In this document: one piece after another, positions 10,379 to 19,508 of the stretch
Layout: every line of letters begins with the position of its first letter
Numbering within the stretch: the stretch's first letter is position 1
Source: Aureococcus anophagefferens
Taxonomy: Eukaryota > Sar > Pelagophyceae > Pelagomonadales > Pelagomonadaceae
DNA: 64,000 nt
Direction: 5' to 3'
Assembly: GCF_000186865.1 (NCBI RefSeq)
Contig: NW_008705562.1
Span: forward strand, 1,157,192-1,221,191
The notes under the pieces: generated by a model
Told to the model about the DNA's origin: nothing
Database searches by the model: none
Seen by the model: only the letters and a program-made list of their open reading frames with translations
Position numbers and translations under genes: made by a program

Positions 10379-11440
10379 ATGCTTTTCATGGCGCTCCTCG
10401 GCGTCGTCGCGCTGCGCGCGCACGGACGTCGACTCAATGCCAGCGAGCACGCGCCTCTTCGGCGTCTTTCGATCGTTCCCACGCGCGCGTCCATCCCCGT
10501 TTCTTAGGTCGTCTTCTTCCACTTCCCGAAGACGGGCGGCACGAGCCTGCGCGCGGTCGTCGACGTCGTCGCGCGCCGGACGAACGCGACGATGCAGACG
10601 CACTACGGGCCGGGCGTCACGCCCGAGCGCCACGAGCAGTTCTCGTCGCTCCATCCCGCCCAGGTCATCGTGGGCCACTTCGCGAATTTCACGCTGCTCC
10701 AGCCCGTGGCGCCGGGGCGCTCCGTGCGCTACGTGTCGATGGTGCGGTCGCCGCACGCGTGGGCGCTCTCGCTCTATTTACACTACCACCACCGCGCGCG
10801 GGGCCGGCGGCGGCTGCTGCCGTCGTGGCCCCTGGCCTTCCGCGGCGCGGCGCGCGGGAAGCGGGAGCCCGGCGGGGCGGGCGGCGCGCACGAGCGGGAG
10901 CTCGGCGGGGCGGGCGGCGCGCGCGTCGACGTCGCCGGCTTCCTCCGCGGGGCCCTCGTCGCCTGCCCGGCCCTCTCGCGGGGGTCGAACGAGACGCGCT
11001 GCGAAAAGTCGCACCTCTACGCGTGGGACGCCGGGCGACGGCGGAGCGCGGGCGCCGACACCTGCGCCGACTTCGCGGCGTTCTGGACGCACCCGAGCCG
11101 CCTGCTCCTCGTGAACGAGCGCTACGACGACTCCATCTGGCTCCTCTTCGCCATGCTCGGCGCGGGCCCCCCTCCGCCGCCGCCGAGGAAGAACGTCCGC
11201 GCCGACGCCGCCTACGACGCGCCCGTGACGCTCGCCGCGGAGCGGGACGTCGCCGCGCTCATCGCCGAGACCTGCATGCCGGACATCTACGTCGCCGCGC
11301 GCGGGGCCTTCGAGCGCGCGCTCCGCGTCGCGCGCGCCGCGTGCCCGGACGCGCGCGCCGCGTGCGACGCGCCCGCGCGCTCGGCCGCGGCGCGCCGGCT
11401 CTGGAGGCCGCTCGCCGGCGGCGGCGACGCATGGTCGTAA
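10379..11440 (+). CDS. Sulfotransferase, Golgi/carbohydrate type (two exons, proposed)
   Basis: The core is clear. FHFPKTGGTS is the 5'-phosphosulfate (PAPS) binding loop of the sulfotransferase-2 superfamily. RYVSMVRSPHAWALSLYLHY supplies the second PAPS motif, with the Arg and Ser that contact the 3'-phosphate. LLLVNERYDDSIWLL matches the later structural element. The core frame is closed upstream by TAG at 10505-10507, which coincides with a 3' splice AG (TTTCTTAG). I propose exon 1 at 10379-10402 (MLFMALLG), an intron at 10403-10507 and exon 2 at 10508-11440. Together they give a hydrophobic N-terminus leading straight into VVFFHFPKTGG. The exon-1 choice is weaker than the core call. The likely substrate is a glycan or glycolipid in the Golgi, by family. 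Confidence 0.72.
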
Positions 11441-11789
11441 CGCCCCGGGGCTGCGCGAGGGTCGGAGGCCGTGTGCAGACGGCGGGCTATGTCCAGGGAT
11501 TCGCAGCAAGAAAGATGACCGTTTCTTCGCGCGGGAGAAGAGGCGGTCGAGGGCCGGGGACGTGTCCGCGGGGTGTTCGCGTCGCACAGTTGATTTCCAG
11601 CGACGTCGCCGAGGACATCCGCGAGGACGAGGCCATGATGAAGATCAACGTCGCGGAATCGCGCGCGGTAAACGTGGCATCTTGAAGACTTCAATGAAGT
11701 GAAGCGCCGAGCGCTCGATCCGTCTCTCCGAGGCCATCAACAACACCGTCAGCAGCGCCGCCGTGCTCTCGACAGCCATCACCAACAGC
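11441..11789. other. Intergenic region carrying a copied gene tail
   Basis: The 349 bp between the sulfotransferase stop and the next start hold the duplicated tail of the 8690 gene (11599-11685), listed separately. The sequence just before that copy, ending GTTGATTTCCAG, resembles the 3' end of a family-A introner. Nothing else is recognised. Confidence 0.4.
11599..11685 (+). pseudogene. Copied 3' end of the 8690-10201 gene
   Basis: The segment encodes SSDVAEDIREDEAMMKI and a short tail, then TAAACGTGGCATCTTGAA. This is nearly the same as the end and 3'-UTR start of the saccharopine-dehydrogenase-like gene at about 10121-10216. The copy covers only the last exon portion, has an internal deletion after MMKI and lacks the enzyme body, so it is a gene-tail fragment. 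It could still act as a terminal exon, because an AG precedes it directly. Confidence 0.65.
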
Positions 11790-12695
11790 ATGAAGCTCGT
11801 GCTCCTGGCCCTCGTCGCGTCGTTCGGGAGCGGCTCCGCATTGAAGCCCGTCAGTCGCCGCGCCCTCGGCGCCGGCGTCGCGTCCGGCGTCGCCGGCCTC
11901 GCGGCGCCCAAGGTCGCCGTCGGCGCCGGCGCGACGACGGTCTTCGTCGCCGGCGCCACGGGCCAGACGGGCCGGCGCGTGCTCGAGCGCTTGGTGGCGC
12001 GCAGCGACGTCGCGCCGAGCGCCGGCGTGCGCAACGTCGACAAGGCGAAGAAGACGCTCGGCGAGGCGTCGACGGCGGTCCGCGGCGCGATGGTGCAGCA
12101 GGTGTCGGCCGTCGACGCGACGGGCGTCGACTTCAAGAAGTTGGACGTCGTCGGCGACGACGTCGCGACCATGGCCGCGGCGCTCAAGGGCTCCTCGGCG
12201 CTGGTCATCGCCACCGGCTTCGTGCCCGGCAACCCGCTGAAGATGGACAGCGCGGCGCACGCCGTCGACAACCTCGGCACCGTCGCGCTCGTCGACGCGG
12301 CCAAGGCCGCGGGCGTGAAGAAGGTCGTCCTCGTGTCGTCGATCCTCACGAACGGCCGCGCGTGGGGCCAGGAGAACTCGCCGGGCTTCCAGATCACGAA
12401 CGCCTTCGGCCACGTGCTGGACGAGAAGATCGTCGCGGAGAACTACCTCCGGAAGAGCGGCCTCGACTACACGATCGTCCGCCCGGGCGGCTTGAAGGCG
12501 AAGCCGCCGACGGGCCCGCTCGTCGTCGCCAAGGAGGACACGCTCAACTCGGGCGAGGTCTCCCGGGACCTCGTCGCCGACGTCTGCGTCGCCGCCGTCT
12601 TCGACGCCAAGGCGTCCAACAAGGTCGTCGAGATCATCGAGAAGGACGGCTCCCCGCCCGCGCCCGTCGGCGGCAACATCTTCGCGGGCGTGTGA
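11790..12695 (+). CDS. NmrA-like atypical short-chain dehydrogenase, plastid-targeted
   Basis: A single-exon protein of 301 residues from the Met of MKLVLLALVASFGSGSA, a clear signal peptide; a Met 9 codons upstream would precede it. The following basic stretch (LKPVSRRALGAGVASG) fits a transit peptide, so complex-plastid import is likely. The Rossmann motif TTVFVAGATGQTGRRVLERL is typical of NAD(P)-binding atypical SDRs (NmrA/Tic62/HCF173-like). Further family signatures are SSALVIATG, KKVVLVSSI, DEKIVAENYLRKSGLDYTIV and RPGGL. Plant relatives act in plastid protein import, photosystem biogenesis or redox sensing; which applies here is unknown. Confidence 0.82.
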   Translation: MKLVLLALVASFGSGSALKPVSRRALGAGVASGVAGLAAPKVAVGAGATTVFVAGATGQTGRRVLERLVARSDVAPSAGVRNVDKAKKTLGEASTAVRGAMVQQVSAVDATGVDFKKLDVVGDDVATMAAALKGSSALVIATGFVPGNPLKMDSAAHAVDNLGTVALVDAAKAAGVKKVVLVSSILTNGRAWGQENSPGFQITNAFGHVLDEKIVAENYLRKSGLDYTIVRPGGLKAKPPTGPLVVAKEDTLNSGEVSRDLVADVCVAAVFDAKASNKVVEIIEKDGSPPAPVGGNIFAGV

Positions 12696-12792
12696 GGGCG
12701 GCGCGTCGCGGTAAGAAGCTCCCGGGTACCGTGCGGACGCCTCCGGCGGCAGGCCCAGGGCTCGGGAACCCCAGTTCGCGGCGAGCGACCTC

Positions 12793-12988
12793 GATTCCGC
12801 GCCGCTTCGGCCGGTCGATCGCACGTACTTCTTGTCCGACGCCTTGTCCGCCCCTCCTCAGCCTAGGCCTCAGCCTCTCCACTTGCCTCTCCTCCTTAGC
12901 GACGACCTTGAGCGAGAATCATCTCGATCCGAGGCGAGGCGATTCCACGCCGCTTCGGCCGATCGATCGCACGTACTTCTTGCCGTCG
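12793..12988 (+). repeat. Pair of 48-bp direct repeats upstream of the 12995 gene
   Basis: A 48-bp sequence at 12793-12840 recurs at 12941-12988 with a few mismatches. Both copies contain GCCGCTTCGGCC and GATCGCACGTACTTCTTG. The offset is 148 bp, and the second copy ends just before the ATG at 12995. They may be duplicated promoter or 5'-UTR elements. The second copy could also be read as coding, since the frame stays open. Confidence 0.65.
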
Positions 12989-12994
12989 CCCCGC

Positions 12995-13999
12995 ATGGCC
13001 TCACCGGCGTCGAGCCCATCGCGATCGAGATCCGGAGAGGAGGACGAACCCCAAACCATCTGGGGGTGGGATTCGCCGACGAAGGAGGCGGCGGAACTCG
13101 ACCTCGATGCGTCGCTACCGCATCTGCGGCAGGTCGTGCTCGGCGTGGACGCGCCCGTGCGGAACCGCGTGATCCTCTTCGAAGACGGCGCGACGATAGA
13201 GGTGAAGTTCCACGGGCGCGACTCCGCCGGGGGGTTGTCGGCGCCGCTTCCCTTCGCGGACTGCGACGAGGCGCTCTTCGCGGTCGACCACGCGATGTCC
13301 ATGAAATTCAACCACGTCTTTCGGAGGGTCGAGCTCGTCTCCCCGTACTTCGCCGCCGCCGAACTGCAGCTCAATCCGCCCGTGCTCCTCCTGCCGCGAG
13401 GCTGGCGCCGCGGGTCGCGGCGCGCCGACGCCTACGAGATCGCGCACGCGGCTTCGTCGCGCGAGTTCACGCGGATCGTCACGGGCGCGGTGCCGCCGCG
13501 CCGCGGGTCCTCGCCGTCCTTCGGAGACTGCTTCCCCAACGTCGCGGCCGCCGCGCGGAACAACGCGTCCAAGCATCCTCGCCTCGCGGTCGTCTACGAC
13601 AACGGCAGCGGCGTCCTCGAGCTCACCGCGCGGGGCCCGGATACGGCGCGCGAGGTCGTCGCGACGCACCCGCGCCGCGGCTTCGAGTCCCTCGACGAGC
13701 TCTTCGCCGCGGCCGAGTCGCTCTGGCCCCGCGCGCTCGCCGAGGCCGAGCGGGGCGCCGCGCGCGCCCTCGCGAGCGAGGCCGAGCAGGACCCGTCGCC
13801 CGCGGCCGCGCGCTCCGAGCCGAGCCCCCCGAAGCGCTCCGAGCCGAGCCCCCCGGAGCGCGCCGAGCCGAGCCCCGCGAAGCGCGCGGGCCTCGGCCTC
13901 CTCGTGCGGGCCGCCAAGGCCGGCGAGGCCAAGGCCCTCCAGCGCCGCGCCGACCGCCGCAAGTCCAAGCAGCTCAAGGACATCACGAACTCCCAGTGA
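12995..13999 (+). CDS. Unknown protein with Ser/Pro-rich C-terminal repeats
   Basis: 334 residues from the Met of MASPASSPSRSRSGEEDEP. The frame is open far upstream, so the start is a judgement, chosen because the upstream part is repeat-bearing and unlike protein. The central part (VRNRVILFEDGATIEVKF, FADCDEALFAVDHAMSMKF) looks like a globular domain I do not recognise. The C-terminal third carries the tandem motif SEPSPPKR/SEPSPPER/AEPSPAKR, then a basic tail (LQRRADRRKSKQLK) that could be a nuclear signal. Two FE-L and DEL-rich helices precede the repeats. No membrane or signal sequence is visible. Confidence 0.62.
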   Translation: MASPASSPSRSRSGEEDEPQTIWGWDSPTKEAAELDLDASLPHLRQVVLGVDAPVRNRVILFEDGATIEVKFHGRDSAGGLSAPLPFADCDEALFAVDHAMSMKFNHVFRRVELVSPYFAAAELQLNPPVLLLPRGWRRGSRRADAYEIAHAASSREFTRIVTGAVPPRRGSSPSFGDCFPNVAAAARNNASKHPRLAVVYDNGSGVLELTARGPDTAREVVATHPRRGFESLDELFAAAESLWPRALAEAERGAARALASEAEQDPSPAAARSEPSPPKRSEPSPPERAEPSPAKRAGLGLLVRAAKAGEAKALQRRADRRKSKQLKDITNSQ

Positions 14000-14045
14000 T
14001 CGGCGCCGGGCTAAGCTTCTCTTTACCCGGTGATCGCGGTCTCGC

Positions 14046-14657
14046 TCAGTAGATCCCGCCGGGGCCGGGGCCGCCGAAGTCGAAGCCCGTCGGGTTCACG
14101 CCGCCGAGCTCGCCGACGCGCGCCGGCAGGAAGATGAAGAAGAAGTAGAAGCACCACGACGCCCAGAAGGCGGAGAAGATCGGCCGGTTCTGCACGCCCG
14201 ACTTCTTCGAGTAGTCGACCTTCTCGCCGAGCTCGATCTCGCGGATCTCCTGGACGCCGAAGCCGTTGGGGTCGTTGAAGTAGAAATCCGTCGCGCGCTG
14301 CGCCTCGAGGCGCGTGCGGCCCGTCGTCTCCATGAGCTCGTTGACCTTCTCCTCGTAGACCTGCGGAGCGCGTCGCGCGAGTCGCGCGCGCGGAACGAAA
14401 TTTCGCGCGAGCGCGCGCGATGCAGGCGCGACGACCGAGGCAAACGACGCGGTGGAGCGCACCTCGGGCCGGAAGACGCGGATGCCCGTCGGCAGCGGGC
14501 CGTAGCGGAAGAGCGTGTCCCAGATGCTGCCGTCGTCGTCGTCGAAGATGGCGCGCGTCGCCGTTACTTTTTGCGTGGTTTTCCGCGGCGCGACGAAGCA
14601 GCAGCTGGTCGTCAACAGAGCGGCTGCAGCCGTGAGGCGGAGGAGAGCGCCTGCCAT
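14046..14657 (-). CDS. Small plastid membrane protein, function unknown
   Basis: The N-terminus (AAAALLTTSCCFVAP) is a textbook stramenopile plastid leader: a signal peptide with Phe right after the probable cleavage site. The mature part has an amphipathic region (KVNELMETTGRTRLEAQRAT) and one strong membrane span near the C-terminus (FWASWCFYFFFIFLPARVG), with a Gly-rich tail. The stretch 14361-14462 reads without a stop but starts GT and ends AG on the coding strand and is a low-complexity Ala/Arg segment. It is most likely a 102-nt intron whose retention keeps the frame. Spliced, PE joins VYEEKVNEL and the protein has 169 residues. A thylakoid or envelope location is inferred. Confidence 0.75.
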   Translation of the reverse strand: MAGALLRLTAAAALLTTSCCFVAPRKTTQKVTATRAIFDDDDGSIWDTLFRYGPLPTGIRVFRPEVRSTASFASVVAPASRALARNFVPRARLARRAPQVYEEKVNELMETTGRTRLEAQRATDFYFNDPNGFGVQEIREIELGEKVDYSKKSGVQNRPIFSAFWASWCFYFFFIFLPARVGELGGVNPTGFDFGGPGPGGIY

Positions 14658-14829
14658 TGCTCAAGTTCTAGATCCGCGGCCTCGTGCGGTGCTCGATCAG
14701 GGCTCGCTAAAAACCTTGCCGCAAAAATGCCGCAATTCTCTACCGCCACCGACGTCGTCTGTGGCAGAAGACGCAACACCTTCAAGCTGCGCAGGCTGAA
14801 AAGCGCAAGACACCTTTCGACGCTGCGCG

Positions 14830-16480
14830 ATGGCTGCGAAGCCTCCGCCGCCCTACGCCGTCATCATCACAGCTTTGGGCTTCGTCGCGGCCGCCGCCGT
14901 CGTGCAGCAAGCGCGGCGACGCAAGGAGCGCAAGCGCCAGCGGCGGCGGCAGCGCAAGGCGAAGGAGCTCGCGCTGTCCCAGGAGGGCATCTCGAGCCGG
15001 GGCCTGCGCCTGAACCAGCCGCCGCTGCCCTACATCGGCGGCCTCATCGCGGGCTTCGAGCATCCCTACGACCGCGCGACCGGCGAGGGCGTCGTGCTCC
15101 TCGCCGTCGCGGAGAACAAGCTCGCGTGGCGCACACTGAAACCCAAGGTCGAGGCGTGTCTACGCAACTTGCCGGACTGGGTCGCGAACTACGGCCCCAT
15201 GGAGGGCCAGGACGCGCTGCGGGCGCCGCTCGCGGCGTTCCTGTCGGCGCGCGTCGTGAAAACGCGCGTCGACGCGGCGCACCTGTCGTGCGCGACGGGC
15301 GTCGGCGCGGCGCTGAACAACCTCTTCTTCGCCATCTGCGAGGCCGGCGACGCCGTGCTGATCCCCGCGCCCTACTACAGCGCCTTCGACAGCGACCTCC
15401 GCGCCGTCTGCGACCTCAGGCGCGCGCCCGTCTGTGTGCAAATCAAATCTTCAACCCGACTTCAATGTGCGCGTATTCGAATGTTTTGACACGAGCACTT
15501 CCGCCGTGCTTCGAGAACTCGCTGAGAGCAATCGATTCGTCCAAAAATCAGCCGAATCGACTTCGATTTGACCGAGCTAGAGAATTCTGAAGTTTGGCCC
15601 CGACGTCCCAGCTCACTGGTTGATTTGCACACAGGTGCCCGTGCGCCTCGACCGCGAGAAGGGCTACGCGCTCACGCGGGCCGCGCTCGACGCGGCCTAT
15701 CACGCCGCCGGCGGCAAGGCCAAGGCGCTGCTGCTGACGAACCCGCACAACCCGACGGGCCGGGCGCTGTCGCGGAAGGAGCTCGAGCTCGCCGTCGACT
15801 GGTGCGACCGCCGGCGGCTCCACCTCGTCTCCGACGAGATCTACGCCCTCTCGGCCGTGGGCGACGCCGACGGCTTCCTGAGCCTCGGCGAGCTCACGGG
15901 CGGCGACCTGGGCCCGCGGCGCCACGTGCTCTGGGGGCTGTCGAAGGACTTTGGGATGTCGGGCCTCCGCTTCGGCGTCACGTGGACGAAGAACGAGAAG
16001 CTCCTGTCGGCGCTCGCGACGGCGGCGGTCTTCACCTGCGTCCCCGGGCCCTGCCAGGCCATGGTCGCGGCGCTGCTGTCGGACGAGGCGTTCGTCGACG
16101 CGTACCTCGCGGAGAACGCGCGCGCGCTCGCGGCGTCGCGCGACGCCTGCGCGGCCGTGCTCGACCGCCTCCGCCTGCCCTACCTGCGGCCGCGCTACGG
16201 CATGTTCCTCTGGTGCGACTTCTCCAGTCTGCTGCCGCTCATCATCGGCGACGGCAAGCGGCGCGCGTACTCGCGGGCCGCGCTCTTCGAGGCCGAGGCC
16301 GCGCTCTACGACGCGCTCCTGAACGAGCTCCGCGTCGTCCTCACGCCGGGCGCCTCGCAGCACGCGCCGGAGCCGGGCTTCTTCCGCATCTGCTTCGCCT
16401 TCGTCGAGCGGGACGTCCTCCTCGTCGCGCTCGCCAAGTTCGAGGCCTGGGTCGGCCGGAAGCGCGGCGAGGACGAGTAA
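14830..16480 (+). CDS. Class I/II PLP aminotransferase (ACC-synthase-like), with an introner intron
   Basis: Exon 1 runs from 14830 to about 15423 (or 15429) and exon 2 from 15635 to 16480. The N-terminus has a hydrophobic anchor (YAVIITALGFVAAAAVVQQ) and a very basic stretch. The fold-type-I signatures are in order: LSCATGVGAALNNL, the ALLLTNPHNPTGR motif, HLVSDEIYAL (the PLP ring-binding Asp and Tyr) and WGLSKDFGMSGLRFG with the Schiff-base Lys, followed by the C-terminal Arg-bearing GFFRICFAF. The full set resembles 1-aminocyclopropane-1-carboxylate-synthase-like aminotransferases, as often seen in algae; substrate is not provable. The intron is a family-A introner. GC-AG splicing (15424-15634) restores the target site exactly; GT-AG at 15430 would add two residues in frame. 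Confidence 0.87.
15432..15634 (+). mobile_element. Introner element, family A (intron-forming non-autonomous DNA transposon)
   Basis: The 203-bp element has perfect 15-bp terminal inverted repeats, CTGTGTGCAAATCAA and TTGATTTGCACACAG. It is flanked by 8-bp duplicates GCGCCCGT (15424-15431) and GTGCCCGT (15635-15642), differing at one base. The element supplies the 3' splice AG. The 5' site comes from the upstream duplicate and is GC if splicing is exact. The core CGTCCAAAAATCAGCCGAA is in the gene-sense orientation. Introners of this design are established for Aureococcus and Micromonas. Confidence 0.93.
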
Positions 16481-16489
16481 GTTTTTACC

Positions 16490-17356
16490 CTACTCGTACC
16501 ACACGTCGATGTCGCCGTAGCGCGCGAGTCCACCGCTGAAATTGTAAAGTTGGAGGATGTTGACAGTGTGCATCCGACCAGTAAACAAGGCAGCTGGCTG
16601 CCCATTGACCGAGACATGAGCAGTACACGCGCCATCACTATCGTAGGAATATGACGCATCGATGGTGTACATTTCTCCGACTCGAATATTCCTGGCCAGC
16701 GCGGCGGACGTATTTATGCCTTGCATGTCTTTCATGAGCCATCGGAGGTCCAACTCGCCAGTCGGCTCCCCATCGTCATCGGTGACATGGCTGAAATACG
16801 AGCCAGACCCTGTGTCTGCAGGCGAGTCACCTGGGCTGTGACGAGCAAGAATTGCGTAACCTGCTGCGCCATTATCTTCCAAGCTATCGAGAGCCACTTG
16901 CATCCTCAAGCGCGTGATTCGCTCACTACTTCCGGAAAATAGGCAGTAGAAGCCCATGTGAATACCCGATCCATCTCGTTCGAGCTCGAGCCGAGGCGGC
17001 GTGCCAGCTGTGCCGAAGCGATAATGCGGCAGTAATGAATCAGGCATCGTCCAACGTGCGAGTCCGTCGGTCCAAGTCTCGCGGAAATGGTGCCAATCGC
17101 TCGTCGCCAGCGCTTCGAAGCACGCCCTGGTGAATTTCTCAGCGACATTTCGGCGGCGCGCCGCGGCGAAGACGACCCGCGGCTGGGCTTCGAGGAGCGG
17201 CTTTGAGACGAGCGCGAGGCCCGCGATCGCCTTGGCCGGCAGGAAACTCACAACGCTGTCCGCAAGGTCCGTGTGCGACCAGAGCGAGAGGAGGAGTTTC
17301 GAGGAGTGGCGTATGGATTTCGTCGGCGCGTCCGAGGGCTGGTCGGCCTCAGCCAT
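16490..17356 (-). CDS. F-box-like protein with C-terminal beta-rich domain
   Basis: 288 residues from the Met of MAEADQPSDAPTK; the frame is open a little further upstream, but that Met is the first ATG. Residues about 20-55 (SLWSHTDLADSVVSFLPAKA, then LALVSKPLLE) resemble a short F-box-type helical motif. The rest is a predicted beta-sandwich (LELERDGSGIHMGFYCLFSG, TRLRMQVAL, TIDASYSYDSDGACTAHVSV) like carbohydrate-binding or SPRY-like folds, but I cannot name it. An SCF-type substrate adaptor is possible. The sequence is visibly less GC-rich than its neighbours. It is head-to-head with the gene at 17475. Confidence 0.66.
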   Translation of the reverse strand: MAEADQPSDAPTKSIRHSSKLLLSLWSHTDLADSVVSFLPAKAIAGLALVSKPLLEAQPRVVFAAARRRNVAEKFTRACFEALATSDWHHFRETWTDGLARWTMPDSLLPHYRFGTAGTPPRLELERDGSGIHMGFYCLFSGSSERITRLRMQVALDSLEDNGAAGYAILARHSPGDSPADTGSGSYFSHVTDDDGEPTGELDLRWLMKDMQGINTSAALARNIRVGEMYTIDASYSYDSDGACTAHVSVNGQPAALFTGRMHTVNILQLYNFSGGLARYGDIDVWYE

Positions 17357-17474
17357 GCTGTTAATGCTGATCCGCGCCTCGGCCAAAGCTGCTGGGGATG
17401 TTGACGGTCAAGGACGCGCTATGGGCTGCTTAGATTGCTACATGTTCGCACGCATGGACCGCGATCGATAGCAC

Positions 17475-18800
17475 ATGCGCTGGCTCCTACTATTGTACAC
17501 AACACACGCGTGGAACGCGAGCTTCTGGCCCAGCACCGACACAGACTACGACCTCTCCTCCTGCTTCGACGCCAGCGCCCGCGACGGCGCGTCCTCGCTG
17601 GCGTCGCTGCGCGTCGAGCACGCGGCCGTCGACGGCGCGCGGCTCCGCGTCGCGCTCGTCGCCGACGGCGCGGCCGCCTGCGCGTCCTACCTGCGCGTCG
17701 TCGCGAACGCGTCCGGCGGCGAAGTCGCGCCCGTCGCCGTCGCGCCGCGGCCCGCGGGCCGCTACGCCGCGACGGCGCTCCTGCGGCCGGGCGTCTGGCA
17801 GCTTCGAGCCTTCGTGGAATGGACGGGCTTCGCGGCGGACCTCTCGTGGCAGGCCGCGCGGACCGAGGGCGCGTGCGTCCCAAAGTACCTGCAGAAGGAC
17901 GCGCTCGCGGAGCCCCTGGTCATGACCGTGCCGCCCTACGCGACGCCGGCGGCGAGTCCCTGCGGCGAGCGCGCCGTCGGCGGCTACGTCGCCGAAACCT
18001 GGGCGCCGCTCGGCTGCGTCCTGCCGTCGGAGCCCGGCGTTCGCTGGCTCCTCGTCGCCGGCGACAGCACGCTGCAGGAGCTCGCGGTCTTGTTCGTCGC
18101 CTTCCTCCACGCGGAGACGACCCTCGCCTGCGTGCGCCGGGCGCTGGGCGACGGCGACTGGGTCGCCGTCGCGACGTGCCCGCTCGGCGGAGGCGCGACG
18201 TTCGACGCGCTCCTGGACCTGAACTTCTCCGCGGAGAGCCTGCGGTGCCCGCGGGGCCACGACCGCTGGCGCGACTTCGACGCGACGGTCCGCGGGTACC
18301 GCGTCTCCTTCGTCTGGGCCGGCGGCCTGGAGCCCTGCCGGGACCACGACGGCGCGGCGAGCCTGCTGGGCGCGGACCGGCGCGCGCGCCTCGCGGCGCT
18401 CCGCGGCGCGCCCGACGCGGTGCTCTTCAACAGCGGACTGCACGACGCGGCGCGCGCGCCGACGCGCGGCGCGCGGCGCTTCGACCGGGGCGCGTACGCG
18501 GACCGCCTCCGCGCGGCCTGGGCGGTCCTGCGAGAGTTCGCGGCGCCGAACGCGACGCTGATCTGGCGCGAGACGTCGCCGCAGTACAAGCGCTTCGAGT
18601 GCGAGGGCAGCGGCGGCAACCCGGGCGTGAAGGTCATGAACGCCGCGGCCGCGCCCGTCGCGCGGCGCGTCGGCGCGGCCGTGCTCCCGGCCCACGCGCT
18701 CCGCTACCTGCGGCCCCAGGACGGCGACGGCCACCACTGCCGCGACGGGCCCTCCTGCGCGGCGCAGCTCCGGTTCCTCGTCGCGCTGCTAGGGAGGTAA
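17475..18800 (+). CDS. PC-esterase/TBL-like secreted or Golgi protein
   Basis: 441 residues, single exon, starting with a short signal peptide (MRWLLLLYTTHAWNAS). A beta-rich N-terminal half with Cys residues is followed by a GDSL-like catalytic block: LLVAGDSTLQELAVLF near residue 195 provides the GDS nucleophile, and the C-terminal DGDGHHC supplies the Asp-x-x-His pair of the PC-esterase family (TBL/NXPE/CAS1D types). DAVLFNSGLHD and LIWRETSPQYKR fit the intermediate blocks. Members acetylate or deacetylate cell-wall and surface glycans in the Golgi, so a role in polysaccharide modification is likely but inferred. Confidence 0.78.
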   Translation: MRWLLLLYTTHAWNASFWPSTDTDYDLSSCFDASARDGASSLASLRVEHAAVDGARLRVALVADGAAACASYLRVVANASGGEVAPVAVAPRPAGRYAATALLRPGVWQLRAFVEWTGFAADLSWQAARTEGACVPKYLQKDALAEPLVMTVPPYATPAASPCGERAVGGYVAETWAPLGCVLPSEPGVRWLLVAGDSTLQELAVLFVAFLHAETTLACVRRALGDGDWVAVATCPLGGGATFDALLDLNFSAESLRCPRGHDRWRDFDATVRGYRVSFVWAGGLEPCRDHDGAASLLGADRRARLAALRGAPDAVLFNSGLHDAARAPTRGARRFDRGAYADRLRAAWAVLREFAAPNATLIWRETSPQYKRFECEGSGGNPGVKVMNAAAAPVARRVGAAVLPAHALRYLRPQDGDGHHCRDGPSCAAQLRFLVALLGR

Positions 18801-18869
18801 GGCGACTGGCGCCCGGCACCTTGACTGCAAGGAGCCGTACGGATTCATTCGGCGAGCCGCGTCGCAGCA

Positions 18870-19508
18870 ATGACTGCAATGGGCCCGGAGATCCCGGACC
18901 TCGAGCCGTTCCGCGGCAACGGCAAGGTGGTCTACCTCAAGCCGAAGTCGAACCCGCACGCCGAGCAGATCCGCGCCATCATCGCGGCGAGCGCCATGCC
19001 GCCCGGCGCCGAGTACACGACGGTCCTGACGGTGCAGCACGACCTCGTCGTCGTCGAGGTGCGGTCCGCGCCCTGCCGCGGCAACGGCTGGCACGACAGC
19101 GTCAAGGACCTCGTGAAGGAGCCGCCGGTCGTCGAATTGTACCCCGAGGCGCTCGTCTGGTCGCGGATCAACTGGAAGCCGACGGTCGGCATCCTCGTGG
19201 CGCAGAACGCGCGCGACGCGGCGCGGACCGCGGAGCTGACGGCAATCCAGGCGTCGGCCTACGCGCGGCAGATGCGCCTCGAGGACCCCGGGTGCACGCA
19301 CTGCTGCATTCTCGGAGGGCTCGAGGCGTCGCGGATCCGCATCGTCGAGCTCTGGATGAACGAAAAGTTCTTCCAGGACCACGAGAAGTCGCAGTGGCAC
19401 GACGAGGCCGAGCAGAAGGTCGTGCCCCTCGTGGCGGACATGACCTGCGACAGCGTGCGCGGCATGCAATACGAGTGTCCTCAGGCGGAGCCTAAGAACA
19501 AAACTTAG
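18870..19508 (+). CDS. Conserved-looking unknown protein
   Basis: 212 residues, single exon. I do not recognise it. It has a soluble composition with a beta-rich first half (TVLTVQHDLVVVEVRSAPC) and a helical middle (ARDAARTAELTAIQASAYAR), then a Cys cluster GCTHCCILGG. There is no leader or membrane span. Its last 17 nt overlap the end of the convergent JmjC-methyltransferase gene (19492-19508), so the two genes share their 3' ends. Confidence 0.62.
   Translation: MTAMGPEIPDLEPFRGNGKVVYLKPKSNPHAEQIRAIIAASAMPPGAEYTTVLTVQHDLVVVEVRSAPCRGNGWHDSVKDLVKEPPVVELYPEALVWSRINWKPTVGILVAQNARDAARTAELTAIQASAYARQMRLEDPGCTHCCILGGLEASRIRIVELWMNEKFFQDHEKSQWHDEAEQKVVPLVADMTCDSVRGMQYECPQAEPKNKT

Noticed and set aside
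11699..12994. Upstream part of the open frame leading into the 12995 gene
   Set aside because: It overlaps the NmrA-like gene in another frame and is Arg-rich without domain content.
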